The notes under the pieces were generated by a model. The model had not been told where the DNA came from. It did no database searches and was given only the letters and a program-made list of their open reading frames with translations. From positions 1 to 64,000 of the IMG/VR virus record IMGVR_UViG_3300035688_000002: 64,000 nucleotides of DNA; one strand, written 5' to 3'. The translations under genes and the position numbers were made by a program. The stretch is from a virus. Positions 32,414 through 41,094 of this stretch are shown in pieces (positions within the stretch are counted from its first letter, which is position 1; each line of letters starts with the position of its first letter).

Positions 32414-33323
32414 TTACACCCTCCGTCTTTTCAACAGCGGGACGTCCTGCTACCTCTTGCTCTCGATAAGACCTTTTCGTATAGTCAGGCTCACTCTTTT
32501 TCAAATCCTCTGTTGTCATGGTGTCTGCTCTCTTAGCTGCCTGTTTAGCCATTTCACTAGCTGGGGGCAAGACCCACACTGGGCCAATGTTTCTTGAGCG
32601 CTTCCCTGATATTTCAGGAAGAATCAGCTTGATAAAAGCTTTTGGCCCCATCTCTTTAAGTTTCAGACCTATTTCCTCAGCCATGTCGTGATCGACAAAG
32701 AAGTAATAGCGTCCGATTCTGACGTATGCCTTTGAGACTCCCCAGATTGAATTGCCTCCCTGTGAAGCCATGTATTGCATCTCAGAGTCTTCCATGTCTC
32801 TCTGCACTATCTGATATTCGGGTCCCTCTGTCCTGTGGAACATGACCTCCTGAAGATCGACATTTGGTAGTTCAACAAAGCTTCTCAGTTCCTCAGTTGG
32901 AAGCTGTATCTGACCGAGTAGCTCTGCCAGAGCTTCTGGGCTCACATCACCATACTGTGAATTATAGGTAAGAATCATCTCTTTGGCTTGTCTCTCGCCG
33001 TCTGCCTCAATCTCGACATAGGGAAGCTCGTCATTCTCAAGAACCATCTTATCTCTGTTTATCAGAGCTTTGACAGCGAAAATCCTTTGGTGTCCGTCAA
33101 GAATATAATTATGTCCCTTCCAAACAAAGATAGGGGCATTGAATCCGTTTCTCACAATGCTCGCTTTGAGCTTTGAAAGCTGCACTCTGTCCATGGTCTT
33201 TAGGTTTCCCTGAAACCGCTCGAATTCCTCAAGCTTCTTCATTGGAAGATTCCTAACTCGAAGTTGGATTTTTAGCCCAACTAACTCTCCTCCTTCCTGT
33301 TTCTCAATGGCTTCATCATTCAT
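32394..33323 (-). CDS. ParB-like protein
   Basis: A 309-residue protein. Residues 40-115 carry the ParB/sulfiredoxin-fold pattern: RVQLSKLKASIVRNGFNAPI, then YILDGHQRIFAVKAL, equivalent to the ExGHxR box. The second half is a helical region with DVSPEALAELLGQI. Such phage proteins often accompany DNA modification genes and bind or cut DNA. The tail is Lys/Glu-rich. It overlaps the small basic gene upstream by four bases. Confidence 0.7.
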   Translation of the reverse strand: MNDEAIEKQEGGELVGLKIQLRVRNLPMKKLEEFERFQGNLKTMDRVQLSKLKASIVRNGFNAPIFVWKGHNYILDGHQRIFAVKALINRDKMVLENDELPYVEIEADGERQAKEMILTYNSQYGDVSPEALAELLGQIQLPTEELRSFVELPNVDLQEVMFHRTEGPEYQIVQRDMEDSEMQYMASQGGNSIWGVSKAYVRIGRYYFFVDHDMAEEIGLKLKEMGPKAFIKLILPEISGKRSRNIGPVWVLPPASEMAKQAAKRADTMTTEDLKKSEPDYTKRSYREQEVAGRPAVEKTEGVSDSEDK

Positions 33324-33439
33324 TTTGCCCTCCTATTCGAGCCTTTCGCTCTATAATTGTAATTTCTGCGACGGACAGGTTGCTGTCCTAGTATTGAACC
33401 TCGGTTGTGTTTCCGTGCTACATTCGAAGTCTTAGTCAT
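33320..33439 (-). CDS. short basic protein
   Basis: A 39-residue peptide (MTKTSNVARKHNRGSILGQQ, then Arg/Lys-rich). It starts at 33439 with an ATGA overlap to the membrane-protein gene and ends with an ATGA overlap to the ParB-like gene. A net positive charge of about 11 suggests nucleic-acid binding. Recognisable only by its tight coupling. Confidence 0.5.
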   Translation of the reverse strand: MTKTSNVARKHNRGSILGQQPVRRRNYNYRAKGSNRRAK

Positions 33440-33840
33440 TCTTTCTCTCGCTTTTTCCCTCTCCGTCTGACTATAACAGCTACAATCGCTGTAATTAACG
33501 GTGAGAATTTTCCAATGATGCCACCCCAATCTGCCGCTTCACTCTTGAATTTCTCATACTTAGTCGGAGGAAGTGGAGAAGGAACCTCGGGAGGAAGAGT
33601 GGGAATTGGAGCTTCATATAACTTTAAACCCTTGTCATGCTTTGTTGGAGGAGCTGCTTTCTTCTCGCCCTTAATTGGAGGTGGAGGTGGAACTGGCGCT
33701 TTCCAATCCCATTTCTGGGTCTTGTGTAACGGAATAAGCACTTTCACACTTAGGGCCGGAAAGACTATCGGCTTCACCCAGAACCAGGCTGTCAGAGCCA
33801 GAGTCAATGCAACTAGTATCCAAACGATTGTTACTCTCAT
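33436..33840 (-). CDS. two-transmembrane Pro-rich protein
   Basis: A 134-residue protein starting MRVTIVWILVALTLALTAWFW, an N-terminal membrane anchor. A Pro-rich linker (PPPPPIKGEKKAAPPTKHDK) follows, then a C-terminal hydrophobic helix (GKFSPLITAIVAVIV) and RRRGKK. The Pro-rich periplasm-crossing arrangement recalls lysis proteins, but no family match is evident. Start supported by an ATGA overlap. Confidence 0.6.
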   Translation of the reverse strand: MRVTIVWILVALTLALTAWFWVKPIVFPALSVKVLIPLHKTQKWDWKAPVPPPPPIKGEKKAAPPTKHDKGLKLYEAPIPTLPPEVPSPLPPTKYEKFKSEAADWGGIIGKFSPLITAIVAVIVRRRGKKREKE

Positions 33841-34196
33841 TCTCTTACTAGGGAGAGAGGGTGGGTGGCTTGCCACACATCTCCTGATGTGTCGGGATCC
33901 GCCACCCTCTGCTCCTGTTCAATTAATGTAAATCTAATTTTGCGCCGGAGCTTTATGAGCTTCTGGGTAGAAATCCCTACCTTGCCCACAGAAAAGAGCG
34001 AGCCATTCCAGTCATCCCGAACACTCACACTCTCGTTTCCATCTCCCAAACTTCTACGGAACACTCCTCCGTCTGGGAAACTGCTCCAACGACTTCCAAC
34101 TCCGTCTCCAGCCGGCACTACCCCGGCATTTCCGCGTCCCATATTACAGGCACGATCGGTGTCCTGATAATTAGACGATGGTAACAGAGTCGGCAT
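33837..34196 (-). CDS. unassigned 119-residue protein
   Basis: The sequence has Gly/Ser/Arg-rich, strand-like stretches (MPTLLPSSNYQDTDRACNM, VGSRWSSFPDGGVFRRSL, SLFSVGKVG) and no recognised motif. It ends in an ATGA overlap with the next gene, which supports translation. An AGGAGG lies about 13 bases before the start, a rather long spacing. Fits a small beta protein of unknown role. Confidence 0.5.
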   Translation of the reverse strand: MPTLLPSSNYQDTDRACNMGRGNAGVVPAGDGVGSRWSSFPDGGVFRRSLGDGNESVSVRDDWNGSLFSVGKVGISTQKLIKLRRKIRFTLIEQEQRVADPDTSGDVWQATHPLSLVRE

Positions 34197-34201
34197 TCGA
34201 A

Positions 34202-34900
34202 TTACTTATCCTCCTCAGAATCGTCCTCTCCTCCGTCACCTCCCGGGACAGTATCGAGTGACTTTCTTCTGAGAAGCTCCATTAGCTTATCCACTTTCTC
34301 TTCAGCAGCCTCTGGCATTGTGCTTCTCTCTTCAGGCACCTCGGGCTGTTGCTCAAGTATCTTTGAGATTTCAATGTCTAACTCTACCATCTCCCTCAGT
34401 TCCTTGAAGTTCCTTATCTCAATCCGCTCTCTTGCCATCAGCGCGTCTATGCGAGGCTGATCTCCGTGAAGCACGGCTTGCCGAAGCTCTGAAGAGACTT
34501 TGACTTTATCACTGAAGACGATGATAGCCTGCCTTGCTACTCCCTGATAGCCACGGAGAACACGACTGATACTGCCGAGTCGCTCTCTAATCTCAGCTTC
34601 TCGCTTGTGACGCTCTTCGATTTCCTTGCGTTTGACCCACTCACTCCAATTCTCTTTTCTTGCCCAGCGTTTGAATTTTGTGTAGAAAGATTCAAATTTT
34701 GAAGTAAATCTGGGATCGTTTGGGGGACAGTCAGGAGATGTCTGTTGGAATCTGTAATAGGCTGCCGATTTTAATGTTCTGCTCTCACCTAGGAAATAGT
34801 AGGTCTCAAAGGACTCAACGTGATTGGGATACCCCGAGATATCATCTGTAAGTGTAGCTTTTTCTTGCTGCTCGTCTCTGTCTTTTACCTCTTCAGGCAT
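34202..34900 (-). CDS. putative terminase small subunit
   Basis: A 232-residue protein. The N-terminal domain has FLGESRTLKSAAYYRFQQ and then ARKENWSEWVKRKEI, the pattern found in DNA-binding N-termini of phage small terminases (a helix-turn-helix followed by a conserved Trp). A central coiled coil (residues 100-150) could form the ring, and the acidic C-terminus is typical of small terminases. It lies about 4.5 kb upstream of the large subunit, with the ParB-like and radical SAM genes between. Behind a TTGACA promoter. Confidence 0.6.
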   Translation of the reverse strand: MPEEVKDRDEQQEKATLTDDISGYPNHVESFETYYFLGESRTLKSAAYYRFQQTSPDCPPNDPRFTSKFESFYTKFKRWARKENWSEWVKRKEIEERHKREAEIRERLGSISRVLRGYQGVARQAIIVFSDKVKVSSELRQAVLHGDQPRIDALMARERIEIRNFKELREMVELDIEISKILEQQPEVPEERSTMPEAAEEKVDKLMELLRRKSLDTVPGGDGGEDDSEEDK

Positions 34901-34918
34901 TTAACACCTTCAGTTTCC

Positions 34919-34946
34919 TTATCACAGATTTTTAATTGCTTGTCAA
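34919..34946 (-). promoter_or_regulatory. sigma-70-type promoter before small terminase
   Basis: TTGACA (34941-34946), a 16-base spacer and TGATAA (34919-34924) on the minus strand lie about 20 bases before the start at 34900. Same TTGACAAG core and spacing as the sites at 14560 and 26026. The remainder of the 173-base gap (34901-35073) shows no gene. Confidence 0.5.
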
Positions 34947-35073
34947 GCCCTTTCGCAAAAACAGAGAACAACTAGGAACATTTTGACACATAAAAGGAAT
35001 CCCGAGCAATAGTCTTAGGCTCTGCTGGGGACAATCTCTTGGTCAGATAGAATGTTTAAGAGCAAGCGGAAAA

Positions 35074-35424
35074 TCACTTTTTCTTTGGAGGTTCACCCTC
35101 GCTGCTTCCCACTCCAAGAGCTGTTTTTGGATAGGAATCTGGAATAGACATTCTCCTATTGGTCTCCATGATTTCTGCTATGGTTTTAGAGTTTTCGTCT
35201 GAAAGGCGCATAATTTCATTCAGATGCATCTGTATCGAATCGATAGTCACAATCAATCCCTGCAACTTGGCGTTTGTCTCTCTCGACACTGCAATTTCAT
35301 AGTTGATTCTGATATTGGCAACTGTGAGACAAACAATGAAAATGAGAATAAGAACAGCCACATTGAGTAGGAGTATCTTCTGGGAGAAAGATCGGTTGTT
35401 GAAAAAGGTTTGTAACCTCTTCAT
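35074..35424 (-). CDS. single-pass membrane protein with coiled coil
   Basis: A 116-residue protein starting at 35424 (GGAGG four bases upstream and ATGA overlap). Residues 14-40 (KILLLNVAVLILIFIVCL) are a transmembrane helix, followed by a coiled coil (NAKLQGLIVTIDSIQMHLNE) and a Pro/Lys tail. A type II membrane protein; lysis or signalling role possible but unassigned. Confidence 0.6.
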   Translation of the reverse strand: MKRLQTFFNNRSFSQKILLLNVAVLILIFIVCLTVANIRINYEIAVSRETNAKLQGLIVTIDSIQMHLNEIMRLSDENSKTIAEIMETNRRMSIPDSYPKTALGVGSSEGEPPKKK

Positions 35425-35687
35425 TTCACCTCCTCTTCGGACGCCTCCTTTTCTATCGCTATCACGGCTGCCATATCCAACCAAAACTCAAAGTTTTTTA
35501 CAAAATCATCGATAAGCTGTATTTGGGTTTCGTTCTTGAAGGCTTCTCGCTCTAATTCCACTCTCTTCCAGGCTGGGACTGAGCCAGTTCCTAGCTCGCT
35601 CTTTACAATGATAAAGTTTGTCAAAGCCTCGGTTTTCTGCTTAAAGAGCCACCTGGCGACTTCCTGTCTTGAAAACTCTCTCATCAA
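35421..35687 (-). CDS. hypothetical helical protein
   Basis: An 88-residue protein (MMREFSRQEVARWLFKQK) with amphipathic helices and an acidic tail. It overlaps both neighbours by four bases, so it is clearly in the operon. No motif recognised. Confidence 0.6.
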   Translation of the reverse strand: MMREFSRQEVARWLFKQKTEALTNFIIVKSELGTGSVPAWKRVELEREAFKNETQIQLIDDFVKNFEFWLDMAAVIAIEKEASEEEVK

Positions 35688-36046
35688 ACCCTCATGTTAA
35701 GAGTCGGAACTCTGCGTCGTCTCTGGAAGACAGAGATAGCAGTCAATAAATTAGCGATAAAAGCGTCCGATTGTGAATTTAAAAGCCACAACCCTGCCTC
35801 AAGCATCACATTTTTATTTACACAAGTCAAGATACCGGTACTCTTTGCCTTGGCGGCAATGAGATTCCTAAGGATTGGCAGGCGAGAAATGCGTCTCGTC
35901 CTGAATCCCACTTTTGACAGTCTCTTATACTCTACAGAGCGAGCGCTCCCTTTTTGTCGCGCCATTCTCTTGATTGAGCCTCCTGCTTGAACAAGCTGAC
36001 CGGCAACCACAGTCTGTTTCGAGGTGAGCCCCTTAAAAATATCCAT
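35684..36046 (-). CDS. hypothetical basic protein
   Basis: A 120-residue protein with an Arg/Lys-rich N-terminal half (IKRMARQKGSARSVEYKRLS) and a hydrophobic C-terminal segment (NLLTAISVF) next to RRRR. The charge suggests nucleic-acid contact. Ends in ATGA overlap with the next gene. No family recognised. Confidence 0.55.
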   Translation of the reverse strand: MDIFKGLTSKQTVVAGQLVQAGGSIKRMARQKGSARSVEYKRLSKVGFRTRRISRLPILRNLIAAKAKSTGILTCVNKNVMLEAGLWLLNSQSDAFIANLLTAISVFQRRRRVPTLNMRV

Positions 36047-36096
36047 GGTTCCTCCTTATCAAAGGCGATAAATTCTATCAAAAATTGAAATCGACT

Positions 36097-37377
36097 TCAT
36101 GTCTGTTTCCCTCCCCTCGGAGAATAACAAGAGGGAGTCTTACCATTTGATAGCTTTCTTATGAATTTCTCATTCCTCGGAATGTTCTTTTTGCATTTCG
36201 TATTCGATAAGTCATAGGCACAATAATCACAAATGAGCTCCTCTTCGGGAGGGAGATCAGGATTCCCAAAGATTTCTGCCGATTCATCTATAGGAGCGCC
36301 TTCTATCACACCAATCTCCGCTCCTAAGTAGTCCGCAGCCTGTGGCCATAAATCTTTCTGTGGCTCAGTGCTGGAAATTATTGTGTAGCTGGGTGTTCGG
36401 ACTCCAACTTTTTCATTGAATTCAGCCTCCATACGGGCTTTATCTTCGGCAGGAAGATAGTCTTCGATAGTGATTGGAAGATCACTCCAAGTGACAATTT
36501 CAGGGATCATGAGAATTGAGTCTAAATCAGCATTTCGATGTTTCAACTCAGAAATCCTCTTCTGGGCGCTTTTCACACTGACGTCCAGCCTGGCTTTCAG
36601 GGCTCCATTCGTTGTAAGAACCACAGAGACAAGCCATCCTGCAGTCCCAGTCAAATCATGGATAGTGCCAGCATCTATTCCACTCCAAAACACTCCCATT
36701 TGAACATGAGAATGGCACCAGCCGTGTAAATTCTCAGGGTGAGGATGATGAACGAGAAAATCAGCTAAGGCTTGAAGGTCGAAATCTGCCGAAGCTGGCG
36801 AAACTCTCTGTTTGAGCAGATAGAGCTTCGTAAATCGAAAAACATTGTCAACTTTCTCTACTTCTGCCACAAACTGGATTTCATTCGGGGCTGAGAGCCT
36901 TGAGTAATAGAGTAGCTCTTCGAATATCCTTCGCCCTATGAAAACCTTCCACTTTATTTCTGGGGGAGCTGGTTTTCTAGTCTTATCCTCTGCCTTAGCG
37001 GCTAACTCTCCACCTCTGACGACTTCATGCTTCATACAGGCCGGTGTGTCAGGACTGATAAACTTGCCTGTTGACTTATGAAACATGGGAGATAAGGGAT
37101 TGATGCATTTTACACAATTCTCTGTAGCACTCAAACAGCCATAGCAAGTCAGTCGTCCCTCCCTCTCCTCTACAGAGACTTGAGTCTGAGACGCTCTTTT
37201 GGCGATTACCGAGCCTTTTCTCGCTTCGCAAGCAGGATTCCCTTCCATTCTCATAAATCTGTAATTCTTGCTTAGTCTGTAGTTACAGATGCTGAAATTG
37301 TGTCCTCCCCTGAGCTCTTTGACGAGATCATGACAGTCCCCGCAAACCCAAATCTTCTCGGTTTCTTGCTTTTTCAT
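36097..37377 (-). CDS. JAB/JAMM metalloprotease with zinc fingers
   Basis: A 426-residue protein. The JAMM motif is WCHSHVQMGVFWSGIDAG (H222, H224, S232, D235) with an upstream acidic residue in QFVAEVEKV (E172 or E166), so the zinc and water ligands are present. The N-terminus has CGDC, CYGC and CVKC pairs and the C-terminus CDYC, CKK and C, likely zinc ribbons. JAMM proteases cut after the Gly-Gly end of ubiquitin-like proteins. It overlaps the E1 gene by four bases, so this is probably the deconjugation or maturation enzyme of the cassette. Confidence 0.8.
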   Translation of the reverse strand: MKKQETEKIWVCGDCHDLVKELRGGHNFSICNYRLSKNYRFMRMEGNPACEARKGSVIAKRASQTQVSVEEREGRLTCYGCLSATENCVKCINPLSPMFHKSTGKFISPDTPACMKHEVVRGGELAAKAEDKTRKPAPPEIKWKVFIGRRIFEELLYYSRLSAPNEIQFVAEVEKVDNVFRFTKLYLLKQRVSPASADFDLQALADFLVHHPHPENLHGWCHSHVQMGVFWSGIDAGTIHDLTGTAGWLVSVVLTTNGALKARLDVSVKSAQKRISELKHRNADLDSILMIPEIVTWSDLPITIEDYLPAEDKARMEAEFNEKVGVRTPSYTIISSTEPQKDLWPQAADYLGAEIGVIEGAPIDESAEIFGNPDLPPEEELICDYCAYDLSNTKCKKNIPRNEKFIRKLSNGKTPSCYSPRGGKQT

Positions 37378-38099
37378 TTTCCCTCCTTACCCTTACCGAC
37401 CCTCAATTTCATTATCGATAAATCTGCCATAGAAACAGCAAGGTCATATACAAATTTCCCATCTTTGAGAAAGCCTCTCACTTGGCGTGCAATGACTGCG
37501 GCTATGGCAAAACCCACATCGATTATAGCTCTCCCAGTACATGGAAGCTTGGCGCTGTCCTTGTCTTCAAAGAGATTTGTTTCATACCACTGATGCTGAA
37601 AGATGTCTTGAATGGGACGGATTGTCAAGATTCTGAACTCTTGGCCTCCCATACGGCCATCAATGAGCAATTCAATCTTCGGATTTGGTTTCACTGCTTC
37701 CCAAACCTGCTGTCTAACTTTCATTGTGTCAACGGCTGTTATCACTATTCCACTCAGTGGATCTGTTGGCTCCCACATTTTCTCTTTCGGCTTTATTGTG
37801 ATGCCTGTAAGTTGCCGAGCAAGAGACGCTAAGGCTTTCACTTTCGATATTCCCACTGCCTTTACAAGATGGAGTTGATTCGGCACATTGTGAACTTCCA
37901 CATTGTCTCCGTCCCAGACAGTTATCTTTGAAAGCCCCAGTTTTGCGAGAGCCACTGTCGTAAAGGAGCCTATTCCACCAGCTCCAATAACATGGACTTC
38001 GCACCGATCATGTTGGTCTGGGTCAAAAAAGTCCAACTGCCTCAAATAAGTGCTTTCCTTGCCTTCATTGTTTTTTGTCTCTTCTCTTGTTTCACTCAT
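37374..38099 (-). CDS. E1/ThiF-like adenylyltransferase
   Basis: A 241-residue protein. The nucleotide-binding motif VIGAGGIGS (residues 37-45), DGDNVEVHNVPNQ (63-75, like the DxDxVexxNxxRQ box of ThiF/E1) and a candidate catalytic Cys at 187 (KLPCTGR) are present. It would adenylate the C-terminus of the Ub-like protein. It is shorter than typical E1 (no UFD domain), like ThiF or MoeB. Overlaps by four bases with both neighbours. Confidence 0.85.
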   Translation of the reverse strand: MSETREETKNNEGKESTYLRQLDFFDPDQHDRCEVHVIGAGGIGSFTTVALAKLGLSKITVWDGDNVEVHNVPNQLHLVKAVGISKVKALASLARQLTGITIKPKEKMWEPTDPLSGIVITAVDTMKVRQQVWEAVKPNPKIELLIDGRMGGQEFRILTIRPIQDIFQHQWYETNLFEDKDSAKLPCTGRAIIDVGFAIAAVIARQVRGFLKDGKFVYDLAVSMADLSIMKLRVGKGKEGK

Positions 38100-38311
38100 T
38101 TCTCTCCCTTTAACATCCGATTTATAATTTCTAAGCGACTCGCACCAAATTTTTCATACATCTCAAACTGAGCTATTATGTTTCTTAGTTCCTCTATCTG
38201 CTTGAGTATGCGCTCTCTATCTCTTTCAAATGCAACCTTTAGAGTTTTTAGAGTGGGTAGGTCAAACGAGCGATAAACTTCCTCCAGCCCCTTGTCTTTC
38301 TGATTAGCCAT
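38096..38311 (-). CDS. short coiled-coil protein between E1 and E2 genes
   Basis: A 71-residue protein, highly charged and helical (VAFERDRERILKQIEELRNI). It overlaps the E2-like gene by eight bases and the E1 gene by four. It has no cysteine or catalytic residues; it may be an adaptor or scaffold for the conjugation enzymes. Not recognised as any family. Confidence 0.6.
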   Translation of the reverse strand: MANQKDKGLEEVYRSFDLPTLKTLKVAFERDRERILKQIEELRNIIAQFEMYEKFGASRLEIINRMLKGEK

Positions 38312-39749
38312 TGTTTCTCTCCCTCGGAGCCCTCTCGCCCTTAGGGTGGACGTAAGTTGTCATGCTCCGATGCACATTGCGAAACAGGGACTCTATCTCA
38401 GTGAATTTATCATGAGGATTGTATGAACAAATAAAATTCCAGATAAGATGGGCTAAAAGCGCCCAATTCCATTCGACAAAGAGCTTCTCAATTCCAGGTC
38501 TAAGAGTCCCCCAACAAATAGTCTGTCCATCTCTGCCACTCACATGGGGATGCTGTCTCTCTGAGCCTAGCCCAAAATCAAGATTGATGATTTTAACTTG
38601 CCCTCTCTCCACTCCTATATTGAGCCAAACCCTGTATTTCCCTAGGTTCCAGAGCTTTCTGTCATAATCTACAACTGCGTCAACAGTGTCATAAACGAGC
38701 CAAGAATCAGTCATCGTCAGTGCTGTGATGAAGGGAAATCCTCGGATTGTGTCTATTTGTTCCTGGAGTTGCTGACCCAGTTTGTTACGTCTTTCAGCAA
38801 CAGAAACATCGAGCAGCTTGGATGTCGCTACGAGCTTCGCTTCAACCTCTATGAGGGAGTTTATGTATTCATCAAGACGATCAGCTATGGTTTCCTTGGG
38901 CGGAGCAAAAAATGCATTTATTTTCTCTTCAAAGACTGTATTAAACTGTGCTGGGTCTCCACCAAATAATCTTGCATAGACACGAAAGAGACGAAACCTC
39001 GATTTCCTGCTCTGATCAGTTTCAAACTCTGCTTTTAACTCAGGAAGCCTTTTTAAGAGCAATTTCTCTACCTGATACACTCCGGCTGCCTTTCTTATCG
39101 CCTCCGTCAAGTCTCTATGACGGACGCTCAATTCATTGAGTGTATTTTGAACCTGTAAGTTTATCTGGCCCGTTCTTGTCATAAGTAGCGTGAGCATTTT
39201 ATCCGTAATTTCATCTCGAATCTGTATCTGTTGCAACTTCTGTCTGACTTCTGCCTCAGTCTTTTTAGCTGCCACCGTCCCTCTTGAGCCCATCCTTTTC
39301 ATTGTCTCCGTCTCAATCATTATCTCTCCCTGGTCACTGATTCCTATGTCACCTCCAGCAGAGGCAGACGGACGGCGGGACACCCTGCCTCTGATTCTGT
39401 TTAAAGCAACTCTCATTTCACTTCGAGTTCTCGCATTGTGTGCCTCATCAGGGACTGCAACTCTGTCTCTCCAAGGGGCAGGCACGGAATCAATCAAGGG
39501 AGGCCCTGGAACCTGCTCATCTGGCAATTCAGGGGATACTTCTTCGCCTCTCCTACGCACAATCCCGCTGACACCTGCTATCCTGGCCTGGTTTAAGAAT
39601 CTCTCTTCGTCTTCGCGAGCAACAAAAATTGCATCTGCCTCTTGGGCTGGTGCGACAAGGAGGTTCCCATAGTGCATGATGCTCCTTAGGAACTGATCGC
39701 GGGTGCCTTCGATTATCTCGTAGATGACCCAACCAGGGCGTGCAGACAT
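38304..39749 (-). CDS. E2-like ubiquitin-conjugating-type protein
   Basis: A 481-residue protein. The N-terminal half is a long helical region with charged coiled coils (about 160-310). The C-terminal part (about 365-450) reads LGKYRVWLNIGVERGQVKI, then QHPHVSGRDGQTICWGTLRPG and IWNFICSYNPHDKF. This follows the E2 UBC pattern HPNxxxxGxICLxxL and then PNPxDP, with catalytic Cys 412. The match is by eye and distant. It sits between the Ub-like gene and the E1 gene. Confidence 0.65.
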   Translation of the reverse strand: MSARPGWVIYEIIEGTRDQFLRSIMHYGNLLVAPAQEADAIFVAREDEERFLNQARIAGVSGIVRRRGEEVSPELPDEQVPGPPLIDSVPAPWRDRVAVPDEAHNARTRSEMRVALNRIRGRVSRRPSASAGGDIGISDQGEIMIETETMKRMGSRGTVAAKKTEAEVRQKLQQIQIRDEITDKMLTLLMTRTGQINLQVQNTLNELSVRHRDLTEAIRKAAGVYQVEKLLLKRLPELKAEFETDQSRKSRFRLFRVYARLFGGDPAQFNTVFEEKINAFFAPPKETIADRLDEYINSLIEVEAKLVATSKLLDVSVAERRNKLGQQLQEQIDTIRGFPFITALTMTDSWLVYDTVDAVVDYDRKLWNLGKYRVWLNIGVERGQVKIINLDFGLGSERQHPHVSGRDGQTICWGTLRPGIEKLFVEWNWALLAHLIWNFICSYNPHDKFTEIESLFRNVHRSMTTYVHPKGERAPRERNNG

Positions 39750-39764
39750 TCTCTACCTCTCACC

Positions 39765-40094
39765 TTAGATACCGGCCGAGAAACGCTTGATGGCCACAAC
39801 AGCATCACCGTTGCGGACACGAGTAGCAAGATCGGCTGGCATAGAATTAACGAAATACTGATTCGTAGGGTCTCCTGAGACAGCGCCCCGCTCAATCAAT
39901 TGAGCAAGGGACTGTGTCTCTTCTGGACCCAGTTGAATCCAAGAAGGCGGACGCCCAAACTCCATGATTCTGACTCTGTCACCAGGAACCTGCCTGGCTT
40001 CCTCTTCTGTTTCGACCTCAGCGGGCGGACGGTCTCTGAATCTTTCAATTGCGCCACCCTCTCTCCGTCTCTCTCTTTCTTCTCTTTCATTCAT
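39765..40094 (-). CDS. ubiquitin-like beta-grasp (ThiS/MoaD-type) protein
   Basis: A 109-residue protein with a disordered charged N-terminus (residues 1-37) and a beta-grasp pattern: RVRIMEFGRP, WIQLGPEE, SLAQLIERG, YFVNSMPA and then RVRNGDAVVAI. The last strand matches the xLxxGDxVxI box of ThiS and MoaD. The protein ends FSAGI rather than GG, so trimming of the final Ile would be needed to expose Gly. It starts with a GAGGAG site and stands directly upstream of the E2-like gene. Confidence 0.65.
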   Translation of the reverse strand: MNEREERERRREGGAIERFRDRPPAEVETEEEARQVPGDRVRIMEFGRPPSWIQLGPEETQSLAQLIERGAVSGDPTNQYFVNSMPADLATRVRNGDAVVAIKRFSAGI

Positions 40095-40145
40095 TTTCTT
40101 TTCTCCTCTCTGAAAGAAATATTATCACCGTCTGTTACATTTCCT

Positions 40146-40475
40146 CTAATTGGTTCTCCCCTTCCCTGAGTCCAGATTCTTCCAGGCTCTTGCATCTTTC
40201 GCCAGCATCGCCAGGAGTGAACCGGAATCGGTCTCGAAGTGTCTCTCTCCTATTTTCTTTACTGTCTCTGTTATGAGCGCTTCAAAATTTACGAAAGACA
40301 CAGAGAGGAAAATTTCTATCCCTGTCACCATTGCCTCAACGATATTCAAAATTTCCATCTCATTCGTAGGGAGAGGCTCAAAATCCAACTTAGATTTGAG
40401 ATTTGTCATAACCCGACGGTATAAGGCAAGCACATAGATGCCCCTCTCCAACGGGGTAAGGTCTTTTAACTCCAT
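40146..40475 (-). CDS. hypothetical protein, start uncertain
   Basis: A 109-residue reading from ATG 40475 (MELKDLTPLERGIYVLALYR), with GGAG nine bases upstream; earlier ATGs exist within 30 bases. Helical, no clear motif. It lies between the 192-residue gene and the Ub-like gene, so it may belong to the conjugation cassette. Confidence 0.55.
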   Translation of the reverse strand: MELKDLTPLERGIYVLALYRRVMTNLKSKLDFEPLPTNEMEILNIVEAMVTGIEIFLSVSFVNFEALITETVKKIGERHFETDSGSLLAMLAKDARAWKNLDSGKGRTN

Positions 40476-40479
40476 CAAG

Positions 40480-41058
40480 CTATTCTCCATCATCGACCCA
40501 GACATAGGGCTCAGTTCTATAAGCGTTCCAGATTTTTACGGCTTCTGATATCTCCATCTCTCGTCTCACTATAGTCGAAAAAGCCTTGAAATTCTCTGTA
40601 AGGAAGGCTGCCTGCAATGCGAGAAGTTTGGGATTTCTAATTAGACACCTGAGTGCCATCTCTCCTCCAAACAAAAAGGTCGACTTCCCCCATTTTACTA
40701 CGTTGTATAGCACAACTGGGCACCGTTCACAGCCTCCACCAAAAGTGTGGGTCAAATTACACCATGGATTCAAAGAGGGAATCACAAAAAGCTCCTTTAT
40801 CTGCCAGAGATGTGTGCGTGCAGCCCTGAGTGTGGCAATCCGATATGCACAGGCCCAGCGAATAAGATCGAGCCACACTGTCTTGGTTATCTCAAAATCT
40901 CGATCACAGGGCTTTAAAAACTGTTTCATAAGCATTTCTCTATAAGCCCTAATGAACGATGCCAAGGCAGGCTTGGAATCTACATCCGTGCAGAAAGCGT
41001 CGCTACTAACGAGAACATCGCTCATAGAAAGCTTCAGCTCTTTCTCTCTTTGTTCCAT
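40480..41058 (-). CDS. hypothetical protein with Cys cluster
   Basis: A 192-residue protein. A Cys-rich motif with CNLTHTFGGGCERCP (residues 100-114) suggests a metal site. Otherwise helical (LIRWACAYRIATLRAARTHL). I do not recognise a family. It sits between the ParB-like gene and the Ub-like cassette. Confidence 0.55.
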   Translation of the reverse strand: MEQREKELKLSMSDVLVSSDAFCTDVDSKPALASFIRAYREMLMKQFLKPCDRDFEITKTVWLDLIRWACAYRIATLRAARTHLWQIKELFVIPSLNPWCNLTHTFGGGCERCPVVLYNVVKWGKSTFLFGGEMALRCLIRNPKLLALQAAFLTENFKAFSTIVRREMEISEAVKIWNAYRTEPYVWVDDGE

Positions 41059-41094
41059 GTTCTTCTCTCTCAGATATAAAGATTATCTAAGCCC

